Shown piece by piece: positions 8,015-14,012 of a stretch of 14,415 nucleotides of DNA. The notes below the pieces were generated by a model, which was not told the DNA's origin, did no database searches, and worked only from the letters and a program-made list of their open reading frames with translations. This DNA comes from an uncultured Alphaproteobacteria bacterium (GTDB lineage Bacteria > Pseudomonadota > Alphaproteobacteria > Caulobacterales > Caulobacteraceae), in the NCBI GenBank assembly GCA_903933475.1, contig CAIZKE010000170.1, positions 1-14,415 of the forward strand, given 5' to 3'. A program made the position numbers and the translations under genes. Every line of letters begins with the position of its first letter. Within the stretch, counting starts at the first letter, position 1.

Positions 8015-8991
8015 TGAACGCCAATGTCTACCTCGGTGCCTACCTGGCGCCCCTGTCGCCCTGGTTGACGCGTCCCGAGGTCACGGACCTGCTCGTCAAC
8101 GCCCCCGGCGAAGTCTGGGTGGAGACCCCGGACGGCGGCATGCACCGGGAGGCGGCGCCGGACCTCGATGAGGTGACCCTGCAGCGGCTGGTCCGGCAGA
8201 TCGCCGCCTACAGTCACCAGGGCGTGAACCGCGAGCAGCCGCTGCTCTCTGCCACGCTTCCGGACGGGGCCAGGGTCCAGGCCGTCACGCCACCGGCGAC
8301 GCGGGGCGGGGTCGTGCTCGCCGTCCGCAAGCACAGGCTCACGGACCTCTCCCTCGACGACCTGGCCAGTGACGGCTTGTTCTCTGCGCCTCCTCCACCG
8401 GTTGTGGGCGGACCTGACGACGTACAACTGGCTGAGCGTCTTGAGGCGCGGGACTGGCTTGGCTTTCTTCGCCTCGCAGTGCGTCTTCGCAAGACCCTGG
8501 TGATCTCCGGCGGCACGGGTAGCGGCAAGACCACCCTGCTTAACGCCCTGGTCAAGGAGATCGATACTTCAGAGCGGCTGGTCGTGATCGAGGACGCCCC
8601 GGAAATCCGCCTGGACCACCCCAATAGTGTTGGCCTGATCGCCGTCCGCGGCGACCTCGGCGAAGCGCGGGTCGATGTGGACTCCCTGCTGACGGCCTCT
8701 CTGCGCCTGCGGCCGGACAGGATCCTGCTGGGTGAGCTTCGTGGATCCGAGGCCTTTGCCTTCCTGCGCGCCGTCAATAGCGGGCATCCCGGTTCGATCA
8801 CCACCATCCATGCGGACAGTGCAGACGGTGCCCTGGACCAGATCGGCCTGCTTGCCCTGACTTCAGGCCTTGAGCTGGGGTGGGATACGGTTCGCGACTA
8901 CGTCACCCGCGTGGTGGACGCTGTCGTCCAGCTCGAAAGGGTTGGTGGCTCCCGGCGTATCACGGATATCCGCCTGCTCCGCCGGGCCTGA
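8014..8991 (+). CDS. virB11: VirB11 hexameric traffic ATPase
   Basis: A 325-residue protein starting at ATG 8014, which shares one base with the virB10 stop (TGATG). The frame is open further upstream to 7873, but that lies inside virB10. Motifs are Walker A GGTGSGKT at 166-173 (Lys172), the Asp box VVIEDAPEI (190-198), Walker B-like DRILLGELRG (235-244, Glu241) and the His box GHPGSITTIHADS (257-269). This is the full set for a VirB11/PilT-type secretion ATPase. It would sit on the cytoplasmic face and switch VirB4 between pilus assembly and transport. There is no clear ribosome site, so translation probably depends on coupling to virB10. Its stop codon lies in the loop of a perfect hairpin. 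Confidence 0.95.
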   Translation: MNANVYLGAYLAPLSPWLTRPEVTDLLVNAPGEVWVETPDGGMHREAAPDLDEVTLQRLVRQIAAYSHQGVNREQPLLSATLPDGARVQAVTPPATRGGVVLAVRKHRLTDLSLDDLASDGLFSAPPPPVVGGPDDVQLAERLEARDWLGFLRLAVRLRKTLVISGGTGSGKTTLLNALVKEIDTSERLVVIEDAPEIRLDHPNSVGLIAVRGDLGEARVDVDSLLTASLRLRPDRILLGELRGSEAFAFLRAVNSGHPGSITTIHADSADGALDQIGLLALTSGLELGWDTVRDYVTRVVDAVVQLERVGGSRRITDIRLLRRA

Positions 8992-9001
8992 TGGCCCGGC
9001 G
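8980..9001. terminator. Hairpin between convergent virB11 and receptor genes
   Basis: CGCCGGGCC at 8980-8988 and GGCCCGGCG at 8993-9001 form a perfect 9-bp stem around a four-base loop that contains the virB11 stop. The virB operon and the minus-strand receptor gene converge here with only 39 bp between their stops. Neither strand has a T-tract after the stem, so it may protect or pause both transcripts rather than act as a classic terminator. Confidence 0.45.
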
Positions 9002-9030
9002 TGCAGTGCGTGCGCCTCATCAACTGAGTG

Positions 9031-11664
9031 TCAGAAGCGGGTCGAAAGTCCGACGGAGAACGACTGTCCGACTTCATAGCTGTTCGTATCGAAGCGCTTG
9101 CCACCCGCAGACTGGTACTCTTCCGCGTCCGTCCCGGTCAGGTTCTGGGCCTCGAAGGAGCCGGTAAACTCCTGGCCCGAGATCTCGAAGGCCTTGCGGA
9201 GCACAAAGTCCAACCGCAGGCCGGGATCCTGGATGAGGTCGGGCAGGTCGATGCTGCTTGACCGGGCGATGACCCGGTCGCTGGTGTAGGTCATCAGGAC
9301 CGTAGCCTGGGTCCCGGACGCCTCGTTCTCGAACCCGAACTGCAGGTTTGCCAGATGGTCGGACTGCCCCTGTAGCCGCTCGCCTCCGGAGAGGTAGTCG
9401 GTTGCCGGTGGCGTGGACAAGACGCCCGTGGTGTTGAGGGCGATGGTATCGCCCTTCTCAACCTTCAGTTCCGACTTGGTGTAGGTGTAGTTCAGGGCCA
9501 CGAGCCAACGTTGATCGTCGATCCAGGTCATCCCCGTGTCGAGGTCGAAGAACTTCTTGAACTCGAATTCGGCACCCAGGATCTGGGCTGCGGGGGCGTT
9601 GAAGAAGGTCTGACGGAAGGCACCGTCCGAGCCGAGGATGGCCAGGGCTTCGACGGGCTTCTCCATGTCCTTGTAGAAGGCACCAATCGTTACGTACTGG
9701 CCGTTGCTGAAGTAGCGCTCGTAACGGGCGTCGAGGTTTAGGAAGGTCGTGTCCTCAAGGTAGGGGTTGCCCGTCAGGATCCGGTCAGTCTCCGTGTCCC
9801 GATACCGCTGCGGTGCCAGTTCACGGAACTGGGGCCGCCCGATGGTCTTGGAAGCGCCGAACCGAAGCTGCTGGTCCTCGGCGAAGTTCCAGGTCACGGT
9901 CCCCGCGGGCAGGAGGTAGTCCTGCGACACAGAGCGGCTGAAGGTCGCCGCCGCGGACGGGTTGAAGATGTCCAGGGTGCGGACGGACTGGTCCGCGGTT
10001 TCATACCGGACCCCGAGGCTACCCCGGAGAAGGGGCATGATTTCGCTGTCGACCTGGATGTAGGCACCAGCGACTGCGAGTTCAGCTTCGTAGAGGGCGG
10101 AGTCCCCGGTCAGGGCGGAGCCTGTAAGCTCCCGCAGCATCACGATGTCGTCGTTGATGTTCCGGTCCGAGACGAGGTAGTCGATCCGCTCATTCGCATA
10201 TCGCGCCGGATCCCAGTTACGGCCCTGGTCATAGGTGAAATCACGGCGCCAGGAGGTCCGGGAGTTCTTCTGCCAGGCGGCCCCCATCTTGAGCTGGGCC
10301 TGCCGCACGAAGTCCACGGGCAGATCATAGCTGAGGTCGATATTGGCGGAGCCGATGTTTTCATCGAGATCCGAAAAAGCCAGGAGCTGGTTTGCGCCCG
10401 ACAGCAGCGCCGTCCGCGAGCCGTTCGCTGCCAGGCCGTAGCGATAGAGACGCTCATAAGGCGCCTGGCGCGTTGTGCGGCCGTAGGTGCCCTTCCACTC
10501 CAGGTCCCAGTCGGCAAGCCTGTGCTTACCGGAGAGCTGGCTCAACTGAAGGGCGCGCTCGTACCATTCGGTCGCGTAGGCGTTGACGTTGGCATTGCCC
10601 TGGGACTGAGCACTGTTCTGGGTAATCCGCGCGCGCTTGGACGTCGACCGGATCCACAGGCCCGTGTAGCGAACCTCATTGTCGTCGTTTTCCCAAGCGA
10701 GACCGGCCAGACCGCTCCAGCCGATGTCGTTCTGGTTGGCCTCAAAGGTCGAATCCGTCGCCAGGGCGAGCCCACCAACGTCCGGCGCCGTCGTTTGGCG
10801 CACGCCATTGCGGGTCTGCCAGCTATTCCGGTAGCTCAGCACACCGATCGCCCCGATCACGCCGACGTCGGTGTCAAAGGATCGTCCCGCCGAAACGTCG
10901 AAATTGCCGTTGATTGGCGTCTTTTCGGTCTGGATCAGGTTGATTGGCGCATTGGTGAAGCTGCGGGCGACGGCCTTGTACTGGTCGTCGGTCAGTCCAT
11001 TCGGACCCGTCCCCGGGACCACGGGCCGGTTCAAGGCGAACTGGCGAACGCCGACGGGCAGCTTCCGTGTGCCGTCATCGACGCCTGCCCAGTCGGTCTC
11101 CGACCCGAAATAGGTCAGGCCGAGCAATCCCGTCGTCTTCGTATCGCCGCCCAGGCCGACGCTCAGCTTGATGAAGCTTTCGTCGGGAACGCCCACGGTT
11201 TGAAGGTCGATGAGGCCGCCGCCGAACTCCCCGGAGTAGTTGGCGGAATAGGTCTTCTGGATGACGGTCCCTGCGAGGATCGATGCGGGGAACAGGTCCA
11301 GGGGGATCACCCGCTGCAGGGGCTCGGGGCTCGGCAGGGGAGACCCGTTCAGGAGCGACTGTGAGTAGCGCTCGCCAAGGCCGCGCACGTAGACGAACTT
11401 TCCGGAGACGAGGGAAATGCCGGTGATCCGGGTCAGGGCCTGGGCGGCGTTGTCATCGCCCGCACGCTGGACGTCTTCTGCGGAGAGGAAGCTGGCGACC
11501 TCGGCTGTGTCCCGGATCACATCCGGGATGAAGCGGCCGTTGACGACGATTTCCTCGACTTCAGCTTCGGCCGCAGGTGCCGCCGCGGCAAACGCGGAAT
11601 GGGCGGAGGCGAGCGCCGTGCCGGCAAGGAGAAGGGCGCTCAGGGTGCGGGTGGTGACGTTCAT
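9031..11664 (-). CDS. TonB-dependent outer-membrane receptor
   Basis: An 877-residue receptor. It has a signal peptide of about 27 residues (to AFAAA), a TonB-box-like EEIVVNG at 37-43, and a plug domain to about 155 with YVRGLGERYSQSLLNG and EFGGGLIDLQT. A long beta-barrel follows and ends in the outer-membrane signature with C-terminal Phe (VGLSTRF). It imports a ligand across the outer membrane using TonB energy. The plug motifs resemble, from memory, a receptor branch common in Bacteroidetes that is encoded beside the same type of beta-helix lipoprotein. No carboxypeptidase-regulatory-like N-terminal domain is present here. GGAGG at 11675-11679 lies 10 bases before the ATG. It is the second gene of its unit, 69 bp after the lipoprotein gene, with a terminator between them. 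The substrate is not evident from sequence; upstream regulation suggests a phosphorus compound. Confidence 0.93.
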   Translation of the reverse strand: MNVTTRTLSALLLAGTALASAHSAFAAAAPAAEAEVEEIVVNGRFIPDVIRDTAEVASFLSAEDVQRAGDDNAAQALTRITGISLVSGKFVYVRGLGERYSQSLLNGSPLPSPEPLQRVIPLDLFPASILAGTVIQKTYSANYSGEFGGGLIDLQTVGVPDESFIKLSVGLGGDTKTTGLLGLTYFGSETDWAGVDDGTRKLPVGVRQFALNRPVVPGTGPNGLTDDQYKAVARSFTNAPINLIQTEKTPINGNFDVSAGRSFDTDVGVIGAIGVLSYRNSWQTRNGVRQTTAPDVGGLALATDSTFEANQNDIGWSGLAGLAWENDDNEVRYTGLWIRSTSKRARITQNSAQSQGNANVNAYATEWYERALQLSQLSGKHRLADWDLEWKGTYGRTTRQAPYERLYRYGLAANGSRTALLSGANQLLAFSDLDENIGSANIDLSYDLPVDFVRQAQLKMGAAWQKNSRTSWRRDFTYDQGRNWDPARYANERIDYLVSDRNINDDIVMLRELTGSALTGDSALYEAELAVAGAYIQVDSEIMPLLRGSLGVRYETADQSVRTLDIFNPSAAATFSRSVSQDYLLPAGTVTWNFAEDQQLRFGASKTIGRPQFRELAPQRYRDTETDRILTGNPYLEDTTFLNLDARYERYFSNGQYVTIGAFYKDMEKPVEALAILGSDGAFRQTFFNAPAAQILGAEFEFKKFFDLDTGMTWIDDQRWLVALNYTYTKSELKVEKGDTIALNTTGVLSTPPATDYLSGGERLQGQSDHLANLQFGFENEASGTQATVLMTYTSDRVIARSSSIDLPDLIQDPGLRLDFVLRKAFEISGQEFTGSFEAQNLTGTDAEEYQSAGGKRFDTNSYEVGQSFSVGLSTRF

Positions 11665-11687
11665 CGGGAGTTAGCCTCCGGGAGGGG

Positions 11688-11720
11688 AAGAAAAAGGGGC
11701 GACGGTCAGTCCGCCGCCCC
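11688..11720 (-). terminator. Intrinsic terminator between lipoprotein and receptor genes
   Basis: On the minus strand, GGGGCGGCGG and CCGTCGCCCC pair over 10 bp (one G-U) around the loop ACTGA and are followed at once by TTTTTCTT. This is a textbook intrinsic terminator. It lies 14 bp after the lipoprotein stop and only about 8 bp before the receptor ribosome site, so no promoter fits between them. It should cut receptor expression relative to the lipoprotein unless readthrough or antitermination occurs. Confidence 0.85.
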
Positions 11721-11733
11721 GGTCAGGCACCAA

Positions 11734-13248
11734 TCAGCAGGACGCGGCGCCCGCGAGCCCGCAGGTCCAGCCCACGTACCAGTTGTCGTTCAGCCCGGAG
11801 ACAGCCCCGATGTAGCTCACCGACGTGAAGAAGGCGGAGACGGGCGTCGGGTTGGCGGCCACACGTCCGCTCTCGTTGGTCCCGTTGATGAACACCTGCG
11901 AGAAGGTCTGCGTGTAGCCGGTCGCGATGTTGTTGGCTCCGGCCGTGAAGAGCGCCTCGGGGGCGGTCGCCTGGTCGTTGTCGGTGGTCCTGTAGGGGCC
12001 GCCGCCGCAGGCGAAGGCGATGGAGGCGAAGGTCGCCTTTGGGTCCGCCATGGTGGAGGCACCGTCGATGTCGAGGCAGGGGATGGCGGTGTTGGCCGAG
12101 TAGACCACACCGTTCAGGAGGTCGGCGCGGGTACCGCCATTCATTACGATCCCCGAATGCTGGCGGCTGTCAAAGACGGTGGTGGCGAGGCCGAGGCGGC
12201 AGACAAAGTTCGACACCTTCGGGTGGGAGCGCAGGAGCGGCAACCCGCCTGAGGTGGAGCCGGCCCCGGAGAGCTCGAAGCAGCGGCTTTCTTCCGAGGG
12301 CGCGTCCGTGAAGTTCACGACGAACTGCGCCGACCCGGTGTAGCCCTCATCCGTATCGTAACCGTCGTCGTCCCACTGGTCGACCACAAGACGCCTGACG
12401 TTCACCGTTCCGCCGAAGAACTCGACCGCGTCATCTGCTGACCCGTGCACCTGCACGAAGTCGACCACCGTGCCATTACCGACGCCGCCGAAGGTAATCC
12501 CGTTCAGCTCTTCGTTGGGGGCGACTTCGTAGCCGGCTTCCTTGACCTGGACGTAACGGAGCACACCGCTGTTGTCGTTCGCCGCGTTGCCACCCCAGTT
12601 GATGGTCTGGATGGCCTCGAACCGGTATTCGCAGGCCGTGGGATTGGCGGGGAAGGTGGCTGTGGTCGGCGGGCAGCGGTTGATCGGTGCCCGGCCGGCC
12701 AGGACGATGCCGCCCCACTGGCCCCTCAGATCAGGACCGCCGTTCAGGTCATTAAGGCTGGTGAAGATGATGGGCCGCGAGGCCGTGCCATCCGCGATCA
12801 TCCGCGATCCGCGGTTCACGGCAATGTACTCGGCGATGCCGCCGAAGATCGTCACGCCCGGTTCAATGGTCAGGATGCCAGACTGCTTGCCTGCGCGGGG
12901 GTTCTGGGCGTCGGAGCCGAGGTCCTCGCCGACTTCGGTCTTGCCGTCGACGCGATAGGCGGTGCCGGGGCGATAGGGAACGGTGAGGGCGCCCGTGATC
13001 AGCCGGGGGAGGCCGCAGGACCGCAGCGTCCCATTGGCGATGGTCCCCAGGTTGATGAAGCCGGTGGGGCAGTCGGCTGACGCCCCGCCGGAGCCGCCGC
13101 CACCGCCGCTTCCGCCGCCTCCGGTTCCTCCCGTGGCGAACTGGCCTTCACCCGGCGATGTGACCGAGGAGCCACCGCCACATGCACTGAGCAGGGCGGC
13201 GGCGGCGAAGCCGAGGGTCAGGGTCTTCAGCTTTCCGAGGGCAGTCAT
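11734..13248 (-). CDS. Cysteine-rich beta-helix-like lipoprotein, receptor partner
   Basis: A 504-residue lipoprotein. The signal peptide ends in the lipobox LSAC with Cys23 as the lipid site, followed by a flexible Gly/Ser linker (about 40-57). The rest resembles, from memory, a family common in Bacteroidetes and present in Proteobacteria with a right-handed beta-helix fold. Motifs are LTIEPGVTIFGG (126-137), IADGTASRPIIFTS (151-164), GQWGGIVLAGRAPIN (176-190), ELNGITFGGVGNGT (247-260) and the acidic WDDDGYDTDEGY (292-303), which could bind a metal. Ten further cysteines could form five disulfides. GGAG eight bases upstream supports the start. It is the first gene of a unit with the receptor, behind a strong PhoB-box match. 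It is probably surface-exposed and captures ligand for the receptor. It has often been mislabelled as a transporter; it has no membrane helices beyond the signal. Confidence 0.88.
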   Translation of the reverse strand: MTALGKLKTLTLGFAAAALLSACGGGSSVTSPGEGQFATGGTGGGGSGGGGGSGGASADCPTGFINLGTIANGTLRSCGLPRLITGALTVPYRPGTAYRVDGKTEVGEDLGSDAQNPRAGKQSGILTIEPGVTIFGGIAEYIAVNRGSRMIADGTASRPIIFTSLNDLNGGPDLRGQWGGIVLAGRAPINRCPPTTATFPANPTACEYRFEAIQTINWGGNAANDNSGVLRYVQVKEAGYEVAPNEELNGITFGGVGNGTVVDFVQVHGSADDAVEFFGGTVNVRRLVVDQWDDDGYDTDEGYTGSAQFVVNFTDAPSEESRCFELSGAGSTSGGLPLLRSHPKVSNFVCRLGLATTVFDSRQHSGIVMNGGTRADLLNGVVYSANTAIPCLDIDGASTMADPKATFASIAFACGGGPYRTTDNDQATAPEALFTAGANNIATGYTQTFSQVFINGTNESGRVAANPTPVSAFFTSVSYIGAVSGLNDNWYVGWTCGLAGAASC

Positions 13249-13338
13249 GTATCGGTCTCCACCGTGTCCGCATTTGGCGCGTGATCTACGAGCGGCGGCC
13301 GGAATCGGTAAGCCGCAGAAACGCTCAATGTCCGGCTT

Positions 13339-13346
13339 GCCTTAGC
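13339..13346 (-). promoter_or_regulatory. Candidate -10 element for lipoprotein-receptor unit
   Basis: On the minus strand GCTAAGGC resembles the Caulobacter -10 consensus GCTANAWC (six of eight). It lies 8 bp after a third PhoB-like half-site (ACGTCAC, 13361-13355). It sits inside an inverted repeat, CCGGCT-N6-AGCCGG (13332-13349). A start near 13332 would give a leader of about 84 nt. Confidence 0.4.
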
Positions 13347-13376
13347 CGGGGGGTGTGACGTCTGGACTTCGTTTCC

Positions 13377-13394
13377 ATGACGGACTTATGACAG
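13377..13394 (-). promoter_or_regulatory. Pho box (PhoB binding site)
   Basis: On the minus strand CTGTCAT-AAGT-CCGTCAT matches 16 of 18 positions of the Pho-box consensus, with two 7-mers separated by 4 bp. A third, weaker 7-mer (ACGTCAC) falls exactly three 11-bp steps from the first. A fourth, CGGTCTG, falls one step upstream. The phased half-sites stop just before a candidate -10, which is how PhoB-activated promoters are built. It points at the lipoprotein gene, whose ATG is about 130 bp downstream. Confidence 0.75.
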
Positions 13395-13433
13395 TCGCCA
13401 GACCGTGGCCGAGTGTGGACCTGGACTTGCCTG

Positions 13434-13478
13434 TCCCCGGAAGAGGGGGAGTATTGTGTCGCCTCTCCATTCCGGGGA
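13434..13478. repeat. Inverted repeat, TCCCCGGAA arms
   Basis: TCCCCGGAA at 13434-13442 and TTCCGGGGA at 13470-13478 form a perfect 9-bp stem. An inner GAGG/CCTC pairing is possible with a four-base bulge. No T-tract follows in the right place on either strand, so it is not an obvious terminator. It may be a dispersed chromosomal repeat, a leader structure or a binding site. Confidence 0.5.
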
Positions 13479-13559
13479 TCGAGATCAAAAAAGGTCGGAC
13501 CTGCCCTTCCGTCACCCACTGGCGGCCCCGTTGAGGGTCTGTCACTTTCCCACATGGCA

Positions 13560-13571
13560 CCGGGGCCCCGG
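13560..13571. repeat. Perfect 12-bp palindrome CCGGGGCCCCGG
   Basis: A self-complementary GC-only site 28 bp upstream of the GFA start codon. It could be an operator, but in GC-rich DNA it may also be chance. Confidence 0.3.
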
Positions 13572-13587
13572 CGCGATTTATCCGTAT

Positions 13588-13591
13588 GGAG
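13588..13591 (+). promoter_or_regulatory. Ribosome binding site deciding the GFA start
   Basis: GGAG lies eight bases upstream of the ATG at 13600. The frame is open back to 13405, but the family's conserved N-terminus (RGQCLCGEV) begins at this ATG. Confidence 0.75.
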
Positions 13592-13599
13592 ACCCCAAC

Positions 13600-13998
13600 A
13601 TGCGCGGCCAGTGTCTATGTGGAGAAGTTGGTTTCGAGTGCGACGCCGCCCCGGTGGTGACCGTCGCCTGCCACTGCACCCATTGCCAGAAGACCAGCGG
13701 TTCAGCCTTCTCGGTCAACGCCATCGTTCCGGGTGCAGCCTTTCGATTGACAGGTGCCTACGCCGTCTATGCCGACCAGGGCGAGAGCGGCGGGCCGGTG
13801 GAGCGCTGTTTCTGTCCGAAGTGCGGTTCGCCCCTGGCCTCCCGCCTGGCTAACGGAATGATGGCGGTGAAGGTCGGGGCCCTGGAGAGCGATGAGGACG
13901 TGACGCCCGCCCTGCAGCTGTGGACCCGCAGCGCCCGGCCCTGGTCGAAGGCCCTGCTTGGCGCCCCGGGCTTCGAGACCAACCCGCCCTCGGCCTGA
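13600..13998 (+). CDS. GFA family zinc-binding protein
   Basis: A 132-residue cytoplasmic protein of the GFA/CENP-V family (named after glutathione-dependent formaldehyde-activating enzyme). It starts at the family-typical GQCLCGEV (Cys5, Cys7). ACHCTHCQKTSGSAFS follows at 23-38 (Cys24, Cys26, Cys29), then RCFCPKCGSPL at 69-79 (Cys70, Cys72, Cys75). These cysteines normally hold two zinc ions. Its length is normal for the family. Most members have no proven substrate, and the formaldehyde-glutathione role shown for one relative should not be assumed. The next gene starts 14 bp after the stop behind its own ribosome site, so the two are probably co-transcribed. Confidence 0.92.
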   Translation: MRGQCLCGEVGFECDAAPVVTVACHCTHCQKTSGSAFSVNAIVPGAAFRLTGAYAVYADQGESGGPVERCFCPKCGSPLASRLANGMMAVKVGALESDEDVTPALQLWTRSARPWSKALLGAPGFETNPPSA

Positions 13999-14001
13999 TC
14001 C

Positions 14002-14005
14002 GGAG
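14002..14005 (+). promoter_or_regulatory. Ribosome binding site for acyl-CoA dehydrogenase TTG start
   Basis: GGAG lies seven bases before the TTG at 14013. No in-frame ATG or GTG lies nearer the start of the conserved domain, so this site makes TTG the likely start. Confidence 0.6.
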
Positions 14006-14012
14006 ATCCGCT

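Larger units (their letters stand above)
13249..13599. other. Divergent intergenic region with regulatory sites
   Basis: This 351-bp gap separates the minus-strand lipoprotein gene from the plus-strand GFA gene. It holds a Pho box and -10 candidate for the lipoprotein (13339-13394), a 45-nt inverted repeat (13434-13478), an A6 run at 13487-13492 and a perfect 12-bp palindrome (13560-13571). A single CTGTCAC at 13539-13545 has no phased partner. No convincing -10 element for the GFA gene was found, and no gene is supported inside. Confidence 0.7.

Noticed and set aside
11599..13080. Plus-strand open frames opposite the lipoprotein gene
   Set aside because: Shadows of the lipoprotein coding sequence; Gly/Arg/Val-rich with no domain signal.
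13509..13545. CCGTCAC (13509) and CTGTCAC (13539) as a second Pho box for the GFA gene
   Set aside because: The two copies are 30 bp apart, not a multiple of 11, and neither has a phased neighbour, so they look like chance half-sites.
13405..13599. N-terminal extension of the GFA frame from 13405
   Set aside because: The conserved family start coincides with ATG 13600 and a good ribosome site; the extension crosses inverted repeats in the promoter region.
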